A stretch of 64,000 nucleotides of DNA, from the NCBI GenBank assembly GCA_020635205.1, contig JACKAE010000001.1, positions 620,001-684,000 of the forward strand, in the 5' to 3' direction. Below are positions 7,995-16,285 of this stretch, in pieces. The DNA comes from Ignavibacteria bacterium. GTDB taxonomy: Bacteria; Bacteroidota; Ignavibacteria; OLB7. Positions within the stretch are counted from its first letter, which is position 1, and each line of letters opens with the position of its first letter. The position numbers and the translations under genes are program-made. Under the pieces are notes generated by a model that did not search any database, was not told the DNA's origin, and saw only the letters and a list, made by a program, of their open reading frames with translations.

Positions 7995-9821
7995 CTATTC
8001 AATACTCCAGACATCATCCGAGGTATCTGTAGCTATTGTTTTCCTGAGTTTCCATAATGTAGCTTTGCCATCAGCGTGAGAGATAGCAATAAATCGCATA
8101 TCACTACTAAAGGAAGCACGACTCATCGGTATTTCTACATCATCAGGTTGTATCGTCGCTACCACCTCCTCAGAATCAAGGTCAAATATCTTTGTACTAC
8201 CATCATAACCGACTGAGGCTAAGAGATGTCCTCCTTTACCAACAATCACTGCAGAGACTGCTTCTCCACTATGAAAGACTTTTTCAGTTATTAGAGATCC
8301 TGTGGCCACATCCCAGAACCTGACAATACCGTCGTATCCACACGTGATGATTCCATCACCAAGCTCAGTTAATCCTGGAACATATTGGATGCCATTAACG
8401 ACTTTTCTTCTCAAGCTGAACTGAGCGGGAAATGGAAAGTGATTAAACTGCTGAACGATAGTATCAGCAATGATATCAGTAAGGGTTCCCTTTCCATCTG
8501 ATCCACTTGAAATTATGCGAGTACCATTCTGAACATAGTCAAGATAGCGAACAGCCTCTGTCTGCGAAATCGTGATTGTTTTAATTTCTTTTCCATCGGA
8601 AAGACGGCAGAATCGAATGGAACCATCATCTTCACCTAAAGCGATAGTAGTTCCGTCTGGACTGAATGCCGCACTCCAGATAACAGGATAAGCGTCAGCC
8701 ACTCCGTAGAATGTCTGTTGAAGATTACCAGTAAAGACATTCCAGACTTTGGCAGTCCCATCCTGTGAACAGGTTACGATTCGGGTACCATCCTCATTAA
8801 ATCGGGCAAACGTCACATAGCCAATATGTCCTCCTTCGCTTGTGTTCTCCCCAAAACGTCTGATCTGTTTTCCTGTAGAAATATCCCACAGAATAACCCG
8901 CGTATCTGCACCAACCGTCAGTAGGTATTTGCCATCAGGACTAATTTCAGCAACTGCTGCTCCACTGTCGTGACCCTTAAAAACCTTATACAAAGTTGGC
9001 TCAACTGTTCCCGTATCCTCTACTGAAGCACGCATCAAGTAGGATGACGGTAGAAGCGCTTTTATCGATTTGGGCACTGACCAGAGGTACGATCCACCAG
9101 TAATATTGGAAGCTATTGCACTCCAGGTTTGACCTTGATCGCGACTAAACTCTATGGTAACGGGCTGATTAGAACCAGACCACTGGATAGGAATATTTTC
9201 GTCTATTCGATACGTCTCCCCTCCATTGGGAGACAAGATGCGGAAGCCTTCATCAGTAGAAGTTTTGCCAACTACATCCAAAGGAGTAACTACTACCGAC
9301 TCTGCATTATGCTGTTTGTGAGAACCACGAAGTTTAGGAGAAGTAGTAGACGGTTGGAAACTACTCGCATGTGACTTTGAAAAAGCAGCACGACTGTTCG
9401 TTGTTGTATCGACACCAACAAATGGAACTGCCTGAGCATTCAGCTTAGATATATTTGGGGACGGGCTTTGACTGATAGAATCTTCACCATTAAATGTGTT
9501 CCCCCAATAATAACCAAAACAGAGCCCCATGATAAGAGCGGTCAAGACACCTGACAGAGCTTGCTTTGCAGACCAAGTACCAGAACCAATAGACCCGGAT
9601 TCATACCGATCTATTCTACTCCACAACTTGGCAGAGCTTTTAACATCAGGATTCACTTGTATTACAGCCCGAGTAAGAGCATTCGAAAGGGCAATGTGTT
9701 CAACAAGCATTGACCGATCTTCGTGTGATTTGGATAACTGTGCTATCAACTCAACTATATGTTGATCTTCTCGCAAATCACCTTCGAGCAAGGCAATGAT
9801 CTTTTCCTGTATATTCATCAT
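7995..9821 (-). CDS. Single-pass membrane WD40 protein, putative anti-sigma factor
   Basis: The gene follows an ECF sigma gene by 18 bases on the same strand, the usual place for an anti-sigma factor. The first ~85 residues are predicted cytoplasmic and helical, with an ALLEGDLREDQHIVELI start reminiscent of anti-sigma domains but without a zinc motif. One membrane helix follows (about 85-106, containing LTALIMGLCFGYYWG). Outside lie a linker, an Ig-like PNGGE domain (about 195-275) and a WD40 propeller to the end. The C-terminal SDDVWSIE resembles the ends of both propellers in the secreted protein at 13428-16124. An anti-sigma role is inferred from position and topology. The start is the first of two adjacent ATGs; an upstream TTG at 9833 is less likely. 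Confidence 0.7.
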   Translation of the reverse strand: MMNIQEKIIALLEGDLREDQHIVELIAQLSKSHEDRSMLVEHIALSNALTRAVIQVNPDVKSSAKLWSRIDRYESGSIGSGTWSAKQALSGVLTALIMGLCFGYYWGNTFNGEDSISQSPSPNISKLNAQAVPFVGVDTTTNSRAAFSKSHASSFQPSTTSPKLRGSHKQHNAESVVVTPLDVVGKTSTDEGFRILSPNGGETYRIDENIPIQWSGSNQPVTIEFSRDQGQTWSAIASNITGGSYLWSVPKSIKALLPSSYLMRASVEDTGTVEPTLYKVFKGHDSGAAVAEISPDGKYLLTVGADTRVILWDISTGKQIRRFGENTSEGGHIGYVTFARFNEDGTRIVTCSQDGTAKVWNVFTGNLQQTFYGVADAYPVIWSAAFSPDGTTIALGEDDGSIRFCRLSDGKEIKTITISQTEAVRYLDYVQNGTRIISSGSDGKGTLTDIIADTIVQQFNHFPFPAQFSLRRKVVNGIQYVPGLTELGDGIITCGYDGIVRFWDVATGSLITEKVFHSGEAVSAVIVGKGGHLLASVGYDGSTKIFDLDSEEVVATIQPDDVEIPMSRASFSSDMRFIAISHADGKATLWKLRKTIATDTSDDVWSIE

Positions 9822-9839
9822 AATTCTATGCAATAGGAG

Positions 9840-10418
9840 CTATCTACTATCCTCGCCAAAAATTGGTGAGAGGACTTTGCGCAGGTTCTGTTTAGCTCTG
9901 TAAATCCGATTCTTGACAACATGGGGTCCGATACCGAGAATGTCGGCGATCTCCTCATAACTGTATTCACGTAATACATGAAGAGTAAAGGCCTCACGAT
10001 ACTGGTGTGGAATTTTCGACAGTGCTTTCCGAAGATGAACCTGTGTGTCAGCACTGGCAACATCAGGCTCCCAAGAGGGTTCAGCGACTTCATTAAATGA
10101 GGTATGTCGGTTCTTTCGTTTGAGATAGTCAAGACACCTTGATCTTGCAACTACGGTCAAAAAGCCCCGCACACTCTGTACCTCTTTTCCTTCCCGACAG
10201 TCCGTATAGAACTTGTAGAAGGTATCCTGATAGATGTCTTCAGCAGCCTCCTTTTCCCCAAGCATCAAATGGCAGTAGCGATATATTGCTGTGTGATGAC
10301 GCTGGAAAAGCTCAACGAAAGCCTCTTTATCTCCATCCTTAAAACGTTGGAGAATCTCCTGTTCTACGTCAGCTGTATGTTTGTTGACTGTATTGGCCAC
10401 TTTGGGTCTTACCAGCAT
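9840..10418 (-). CDS. ECF-family RNA polymerase sigma factor
   Basis: The 192-residue protein has sigma region 2 (about residues 22-90, with AAEDIYQDTFYKFY) and region 4 (about 130-185, with YREAFTLHVLREYSYEEIADILGI as the helix-turn-helix). It lacks region 3, as expected for extracytoplasmic-function sigma factors. It would direct RNA polymerase to a dedicated regulon. The next gene on the same strand encodes a membrane WD40 protein in the anti-sigma position, so the sigma factor is probably held inactive until a signal arrives outside the inner membrane. It starts at ATG 10418. Target promoters cannot be identified here; autoregulation is common in such pairs. Confidence 0.9.
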   Translation of the reverse strand: MLVRPKVANTVNKHTADVEQEILQRFKDGDKEAFVELFQRHHTAIYRYCHLMLGEKEAAEDIYQDTFYKFYTDCREGKEVQSVRGFLTVVARSRCLDYLKRKNRHTSFNEVAEPSWEPDVASADTQVHLRKALSKIPHQYREAFTLHVLREYSYEEIADILGIGPHVVKNRIYRAKQNLRKVLSPIFGEDSR

Positions 10419-10617
10419 TTATACCACCTAATGAAGACATCCGAAGGATATGCTATCCTTGAGGACGGAGAAAGCTGCAAAAGTTCTCACTGAAAGTGCG
10501 TAGGGAATTAGATTACTCTCGGTAAAGGATGCACATTGCAATTCAATGCGATAGCTGGAAAAGACTATGTTGTGGTATTCTTGATCATATGTGAATCGGA
10601 ACTTTTCTATCAGTACT

Positions 10618-12537
10618 ATGTGCGGAATTGTCGGCATCTACAACTATTCTCAACGACAAGGGGTCGTCAGCCAAGAAGTTCTTCAGAAGATGACATCTGC
10701 GATTCATCACCGAGGCCCTGACGATGATGGGATTTATGTCTCTGAAAATCGAAGCGTCGGTTTGGGCTTTCGTCGGCTTTCTATCATTGACCTCTCTGAA
10801 GCTGGTCATCAACCGATGTCTAACCCAGAAAAGACAATCTGGATTACATTTAATGGAGAGATATATAACCACAAGGAACTACGACACGATCTGGAATCGA
10901 AGGGATACCACTACCATTCTCGCACAGACACGGAAACAATACTCTATGCTTATCAAGAATATGGGCTGGCATTTATTGAGAAGCTCTATGGAATGTTCGG
11001 GATAGGTATCTGGGATGTGCGCTCAGAGCAATTGATCCTAATCAGAGATCGACTTGGAGTAAAACCGATCTACTACACTCAACAGAATGGTGCACTCTAC
11101 TACGCATCAGAGATCAAAGCACTTATAGAACACCCCGACATTTCTCGAGAGATGGACAATCAAGGGCTTTACGACTATCTTTCATTTTACATTACTCCGC
11201 CTGATCAAACACTTTTCTCCGGTATCAACAAACTTGAAGCCGGACACTACCTTATCGTAGACAAACAGGGAACTGTAGAGAAAAAGCAGTATTGGGACAT
11301 ACCAGATCAAACCAAAGGATATGATCCTCAAGATCTAACAAGTGAAGAATTCTGTGTTAGAGAGCTTCGCCAGCTATTAAGAGATTCTATTCGCCTACGG
11401 ATGCTTGCAGATGTACCATTCGGCGTTCTCCTATCAGGTGGTGTCGACTCGTCTCTCAACGTAGCTCTCATGTCTGAACAAATGGATCGTCCAGTACAGA
11501 CCTTTTCCGTTGGCTTTAAGAACCTAGAAAACCATAACGAACTGGAGCATGCACGTTTCGTTGCAGAGAGATTTCAAACGAACCATCACGAAGCGTTAAT
11601 CGATGAAGATGATGCGGTAGACTTTCTTGAGCGTATGGTCTGGCATCAAGATGAACCAAATGCTGATCCAGCATGTGTACCAATGTTCTTTGTGAGTAAA
11701 CTTGCACGGGAGGCAGGAACAATCGTTGTTCAAGTTGGTGAAGGAGCCGACGAAGAGTTCTCTGGATACTCGCACTATCAGCAAGAATTGCGGTACTACA
11801 ATCAGTTTTATAAACTTCCACAGATTTTTCATCGAATGGTCTACCCTATCATCCGCAGTTTGAAAGGGGATCAACCAATAACAGAATATGTACGACGATC
11901 TGCTGAACGAGACACACCCTTTTTTTATGGTGCAATCCCAACCTTTGGTGAAATACAGAAACGTTCTCTTCTGCACAGCGCCTCCCTTCAAAATCTAAAT
12001 TCTTCATCTCGAGTATCTCTGAAGTATTTTCAACAGTTAGACTCATCAGCACATGGAGTACAGGTTGATCATCTCAGACGAATGATCTACTATGACATGA
12101 AAAATCGGCTTGCAGAACTTCTTTTAATGCGTGTTGATAAGATGGCAATGGCTGTCTCAGTTGAAGCTCGTGTACCTTTCTTGGATCACAGAATCGTCGA
12201 GTTTGCGTTTCGAATGCCCGGTAACTTGAAAATTAAGAATGGTATAGGGAAATATATTTTGAAGAAGGCTGCAGAGGGAATTATTCCAAATGAAACAATA
12301 TACCGTTCTAAACAAGGTCTGAACTCCCCAATTGCAGAGTGGATGCGGAAAGGTTCGTTAGCAACTTACACGAAAGATATTCTGAATTCTTCCAGCTTGC
12401 TAAAGGGGTCACTTTTTAATGAAAAATACATTCAAGCTCTCTATCAAAAACATGTGCGTGGAACGGCCAATCATTCCAAGCAACTTTGGTCACTCCTGAT
12501 TTTAGCTCTGTGGCACAAACAGTATATTGAAAGATAA
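10618..12537 (+). CDS. asnB: Asparagine synthase (glutamine-hydrolysing) family protein
   Basis: The start at 10618 yields MCGIVGIYN, exposing Cys2 as the N-terminal nucleophile of the class II glutaminase domain (about residues 2-200). The synthetase domain follows, with the pyrophosphate-loop motif SGGVDSS at 273-279. The 639-residue length fits the longer AsnB-like group often found with surface-polysaccharide or peptide-modification genes, rather than the shortest housekeeping AsnB. It transfers ammonia from glutamine to an ATP-activated carboxylate, either aspartate or an unknown acid. A methyltransferase gene follows at once, which suggests a tailoring pair. The DNA looks more AT-rich than dnaK nearby, hinting at an accessory origin. 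The reading upstream to 10591 would bury the catalytic cysteine and is rejected. Confidence 0.85.
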   Translation: MCGIVGIYNYSQRQGVVSQEVLQKMTSAIHHRGPDDDGIYVSENRSVGLGFRRLSIIDLSEAGHQPMSNPEKTIWITFNGEIYNHKELRHDLESKGYHYHSRTDTETILYAYQEYGLAFIEKLYGMFGIGIWDVRSEQLILIRDRLGVKPIYYTQQNGALYYASEIKALIEHPDISREMDNQGLYDYLSFYITPPDQTLFSGINKLEAGHYLIVDKQGTVEKKQYWDIPDQTKGYDPQDLTSEEFCVRELRQLLRDSIRLRMLADVPFGVLLSGGVDSSLNVALMSEQMDRPVQTFSVGFKNLENHNELEHARFVAERFQTNHHEALIDEDDAVDFLERMVWHQDEPNADPACVPMFFVSKLAREAGTIVVQVGEGADEEFSGYSHYQQELRYYNQFYKLPQIFHRMVYPIIRSLKGDQPITEYVRRSAERDTPFFYGAIPTFGEIQKRSLLHSASLQNLNSSSRVSLKYFQQLDSSAHGVQVDHLRRMIYYDMKNRLAELLLMRVDKMAMAVSVEARVPFLDHRIVEFAFRMPGNLKIKNGIGKYILKKAAEGIIPNETIYRSKQGLNSPIAEWMRKGSLATYTKDILNSSSLLKGSLFNEKYIQALYQKHVRGTANHSKQLWSLLILALWHKQYIER

Positions 12538-12571
12538 GAGAGATGAAATTCAACAACTATATGATTGTCTT

Positions 12572-13375
12572 ATGAGTTCTATCGACTTAAAAGAAGGAGT
12601 ACGAGAATATTGGGATCGCCAGTCCTGCGGCACAGACATTGCTGTATCTGAAAAACATTCGCAAGAGTACTTCGAAGAGATTGAACAATATCGTTATGAT
12701 GTTGAACATGAAATCATGCCATTTGCACAGTTCAGCAGATGGCATGGCAAAAAGGTGTTAGAAGTTGGTGTTGGGGCAGGAACAGATTTTCTTCAGTGGG
12801 TTAGATCGGGAGCATTAGCTCACGGAATTGACCTTACAAGCGAAGGAATTGAAAATGTTCAACATCGTCTCGAGGTTTATGATCTTGAGTGTGAGGATCT
12901 GCGGATAGGTGATGCCGAGAATATCCCATATGAGGAAAATTCTTTTGATTTGGTGTATTCTTGGGGTGTTATACATCACTCGCCAGATACACCAAAAGCA
13001 TTAGGAGAATTAGTAAGGGTTGCTAAGCCGGGAGGCCGTATCAAAATCATGGTATACAACCGGCGATCGCCCTACGTTGTTTACAAGTACTTGCGATGGG
13101 GTCTTTTGGCTGGGAAGCCCTTTAAGTCAATAAAATCAATAATGGCAGAGCATCAAGAAAGTCCCGGAACCAAGGCATATAGTATTCACGAGTTTAAAAA
13201 TCTTCTGCTTCAGCACCCAGTACGAATCGTGTCGATAGATGCACCAGCAACATACTACGATCTTCTACCAGATAAGCCAGCCCCGGCACGATGGGGAGCT
13301 TATGTTCTTACGTTTCTAATGGGGCTAAAGCGTTGTGGTTGGTTTCTCCGAGCCGAAGTAGAAAAGAAGGCATAA
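12572..13375 (+). CDS. Class I SAM-dependent methyltransferase
   Basis: The 267-residue protein has the Rossmann methyltransferase signature VLEVGVGAGTDFLQW (motif I), an acidic motif II region and SWGVIHHSPDTPKALGELVRVAKPGG (motifs III-IV, written here as a longer block of recognised elements: VIHHSPD and VAKPGG). It belongs to the Methyltransf_11-like group; the substrate is unknown. It lies just after asnB. A TTG at 12527 would overlap the asnB end by 11 bases, but the ATG at 12572 gives the usual short leader before LKEGVREYWD. The pair is probably co-transcribed and may modify a surface sugar or peptide. A strong bidirectional terminator follows directly after the stop. Confidence 0.8.
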   Translation: MSSIDLKEGVREYWDRQSCGTDIAVSEKHSQEYFEEIEQYRYDVEHEIMPFAQFSRWHGKKVLEVGVGAGTDFLQWVRSGALAHGIDLTSEGIENVQHRLEVYDLECEDLRIGDAENIPYEENSFDLVYSWGVIHHSPDTPKALGELVRVAKPGGRIKIMVYNRRSPYVVYKYLRWGLLAGKPFKSIKSIMAEHQESPGTKAYSIHEFKNLLLQHPVRIVSIDAPATYYDLLPDKPAPARWGAYVLTFLMGLKRCGWFLRAEVEKKA

Positions 13376-13413
13376 AATATGCGCTATCTTCACTTGAAGA
13401 TAGCGCATATTTT
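13374..13413. terminator. Bidirectional intrinsic terminator
   Basis: A perfect 19-base-pair inverted repeat has arms at 13374-13392 and 13395-13413 and a two-base spacer, with A-rich and T-rich ends. It overlaps the methyltransferase stop and lies 14 bases past the end of the convergent WD40 gene, so it can terminate transcription from both sides. Confidence 0.85.
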
Positions 13414-13427
13414 TCCGACTCCTTGGG

Positions 13428-16124
13428 CTACCGAACGATAGAGAGTCGGATACTCTTTTCTCCACTCTCAGTCTGTAATACCAGTGTGTAGAAACCCTGT
13501 TCTATCTGATCAATCTCCAAAACGACTTCATGCCTCCCTGGCTCTTTCGTTTGCGATTGCAATTCTTTGACCTCACGGCCAAGAAGATCAACTAAAAGTA
13601 ATCGGACATGTTGTGGAGACGTGAGGTAATATTCAATAATACCAGTCTCTTTGATTGGATTAGGAATTACCTGGAATCGAGTCACTGCACTGTTTTCTAT
13701 CTCCGACACTTCACTGACCAGAACAATACGCCATAGACCATCTGACTCATCTTGTTGAAGAGGCTCTGTTTCTACATTCCATATCTTACCAAGCTCATCG
13801 TTTGCAACAGTAAGAATCCGGCTTCCATCAACATTGAAATCAGCAACGCCAACATCTCCTGAATGTCCTCTTAGAACCTCCACCGACTCACCTGTAGTTG
13901 CATCCCAGATTCTAGCGGTATAATCTCTACTGCCAGTAGCCACATACCTGTTATCAGGACTAAATGATCCACGCCATACCCAATCTGTATGTCCTCGGAA
14001 TGTAACAAGAGATTGACCTGATTGCACATCCCAGAGTTGGGCTGTTTTATCATAACTGGTGCTAAGAATTCGATTCCCCTCTTTGTTGTACGTTGCGTGA
14101 CTAACGACATTTGTATGGCCTACAAAAGTTGTTTTCTCAACACCACTGATGGCATCCCATATTTTGACAGTCCAATCACGACCTGCCGTCACAATATCTT
14201 TACCGTTTGGGCTAAAACGTGCAGAAAAGACTCCATTTGTGTGAGACAATAACCTCTGCTCTTCTTGACCAGTTATAACGTTCCATATCCGCACAGATCC
14301 ATCTTCACTTGCTGTCACTACCTTACTACCTTCTGGGTTGAACGAGACGTAATTTAAGCCCTTCGTATGCCCCTCCAACGTCCGTAATAAAGCTCCCGTC
14401 TCAGCATTCCAGAGTTTTGCTGTTCCATCTGCACTTGCAGTAGCAACCATTGATCCATCAGGGCTAAACTCAGCCCACATTACGTCTCCTTGATGACCTG
14501 TTAATGTTTTTAAAAGCGTGCCAGTAGAAGAATTCCAGATCTTAGCTGTTCTATCGTCACTTGCCGTCACAACCAATGTACCAAGAGGGTTGAATTTTCC
14601 CGCATTTATCCATCCATTGTGGCCTTGAAGGTTTAGAACTCTCTGAGAAGAGAGTCTACTTACTTTAAATAAACATTGTTGGCTTGATATAATGGGAACA
14701 TTCCAAGCGTATTCTGTTCCACTTGCATTATCGGTTATCAGTTCCCATGTTTCTCCTCTGTTTGTGCTATACTCCAACTGTACAGTTTCATTCGGAAGAG
14801 AGCCTTTCCATCGTAAAACAGCAGTTGCTCCTGCAACTATTGTCTCACCACCATTTGGCTGAATCACTTGCAAGGTAGGAAGAACTATAGACCAAGTGTT
14901 GTCCGAAATATCTTCTACCGTTTGATCTGTTCCTAAATACCAGACTTTCCCAAGTCGGTCATTTGCCGCAGTTAAAATACGCCTTCCATCTATGTTGAAA
15001 TCTGCTACACCAACATCACCACTATGTCCTTTTAGAAGGTGAAGAGCCTGGCCTGTTTGGATATCCCAGACAATGGCTGTTGCATCACGACTACCTGTTG
15101 CGATCTTTGACCCATCAGGACTAAAAGAGGCTCGCCACACCCAATCTGTATGGCCTTGAAAAGTTTTTATTAACTGACCAGATACTGCATTCCAGAGTTT
15201 TACAGTCTTATCATAACTTGTACTAATAATTTGCTTCCCATTTGGACTATATCGAGCATGACTAACAACGTTCCCGTGACCAGTCATTGTCTTGGTAACA
15301 ATACCAGTAGAAGCATCCCAGATTTTTATAGTAAAATCTCTACTTGCTGACACGATATGTGAGCCATCAGGGCTGTAGACTGCAGAGAAAACACCATTTG
15401 TATGTTCTGAAAGTGTTTTTTCGAGAAGACCATTAGAGATACTCCATATCTTAGCTGTTCCATCCTCACTTGATGTGACAAGATGAGTTCCATCAGGACT
15501 AAAACTGACATAATTCAGCCCTTGGTTATGCCCAGTAAATGTCCTGATTTGCTGGCCAGTAGCGGCATTCCAAAGCTTTGCTGTACCGTCAAGACTTGCA
15601 GTTGCTATTTGAGAACCATCAGGACTAAATTCGACCCACATCACATCATTCGAATGCCCTGATAGAGTACGTAGCCTCTGACCTGTTACCGAATTCCATA
15701 ATATCGCGACATCATCATCTCCTGCAGTCGCAGCAACGACCCCATCAGGACTAAAAGAGCCAGCATTAACATACGATTGATGCCCAGTCAGATTAACCGT
15801 ACTCGACTCATCAACAAGTCGTATACGTAATAAACAGGTGGAACTCAAAGCACCAGATACATTCCAATCATATTGATTACCTTGAACCTTTGCAGCAATC
15901 AATATCCACGTACTACCATTGTCAACACTATATTCGAGTGTTACAGGTAAGCTGGTAGGGTTGCCTATCCATTTTAACGTATAATGCTCTCCAGCCGAAA
16001 GCACTTCTCCTCCATTCGGCTGAATTATTCTAAGTGAAGTTTGAGCAGAGAGAACATTTGTGCACAAAACGAGACTCAGCAGAAGCATTGTCCCAAAGGC
16101 TGTTATTATTTTGGTCGGTTTCAT
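13428..16124 (-). CDS. Secreted double WD40 propeller protein with T9SS sorting domain
   Basis: The 898-residue exported protein has a signal peptide (residues 1-27). It is an internal duplication. Each half has an Ig-like PNGGE domain (starting near 33 and 418) followed by a seven-bladed WD40 propeller. The blades occur in the same order in both halves, shown by blade starts such as GHTDWV and GHSGDV. A type A T9SS sorting domain closes the protein (about 815-898, VIPNPIKETGIIEYYL to IRLSIVR). The module matches the outer part of the putative anti-sigma protein at 7995-9821. It should be surface-attached or released by type IX secretion. No enzyme motif is visible; a binding or scaffold role is likely. 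Confidence 0.85.
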   Translation of the reverse strand: MKPTKIITAFGTMLLLSLVLCTNVLSAQTSLRIIQPNGGEVLSAGEHYTLKWIGNPTSLPVTLEYSVDNGSTWILIAAKVQGNQYDWNVSGALSSTCLLRIRLVDESSTVNLTGHQSYVNAGSFSPDGVVAATAGDDDVAILWNSVTGQRLRTLSGHSNDVMWVEFSPDGSQIATASLDGTAKLWNAATGQQIRTFTGHNQGLNYVSFSPDGTHLVTSSEDGTAKIWSISNGLLEKTLSEHTNGVFSAVYSPDGSHIVSASRDFTIKIWDASTGIVTKTMTGHGNVVSHARYSPNGKQIISTSYDKTVKLWNAVSGQLIKTFQGHTDWVWRASFSPDGSKIATGSRDATAIVWDIQTGQALHLLKGHSGDVGVADFNIDGRRILTAANDRLGKVWYLGTDQTVEDISDNTWSIVLPTLQVIQPNGGETIVAGATAVLRWKGSLPNETVQLEYSTNRGETWELITDNASGTEYAWNVPIISSQQCLFKVSRLSSQRVLNLQGHNGWINAGKFNPLGTLVVTASDDRTAKIWNSSTGTLLKTLTGHQGDVMWAEFSPDGSMVATASADGTAKLWNAETGALLRTLEGHTKGLNYVSFNPEGSKVVTASEDGSVRIWNVITGQEEQRLLSHTNGVFSARFSPNGKDIVTAGRDWTVKIWDAISGVEKTTFVGHTNVVSHATYNKEGNRILSTSYDKTAQLWDVQSGQSLVTFRGHTDWVWRGSFSPDNRYVATGSRDYTARIWDATTGESVEVLRGHSGDVGVADFNVDGSRILTVANDELGKIWNVETEPLQQDESDGLWRIVLVSEVSEIENSAVTRFQVIPNPIKETGIIEYYLTSPQHVRLLLVDLLGREVKELQSQTKEPGRHEVVLEIDQIEQGFYTLVLQTESGEKSIRLSIVR

Positions 16125-16213
16125 CTGGCAATCAAAAGCGTGAGTAATATGAGAACCCTATATGACAAGACGAAGATAGGTCTCAAACTTCTCACATAAA
16201 TCATTATTCTGCT

Positions 16214-16254
16214 AAAAAAAACAGCGGAACCTTCTCTCGGAAGGCTCCGCTGTT
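16214..16254 (-). terminator. Intrinsic terminator of dnaK
   Basis: On the minus strand a stem formed by 16246-16254 with 16220-16228, plus 16240-16244 with 16230-16234, is followed by a run of seven T residues. It lies about 30 bases past the dnaK stop. Confidence 0.85.
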
Positions 16255-16285
16255 GTGGATTAGTGGATCAACTGTGGAAAACTGC

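Noticed and set aside
10591..10617. Upstream start of asnB
   Set aside because: It would bury the catalytic Cys2 that must be N-terminal.
13428..16124. Repeated DNA in the WD40 gene as a tandem repeat or CRISPR-like array
   Set aside because: The periodicity is that of WD40 blades in an open coding frame; units are diverged and have no spacers.
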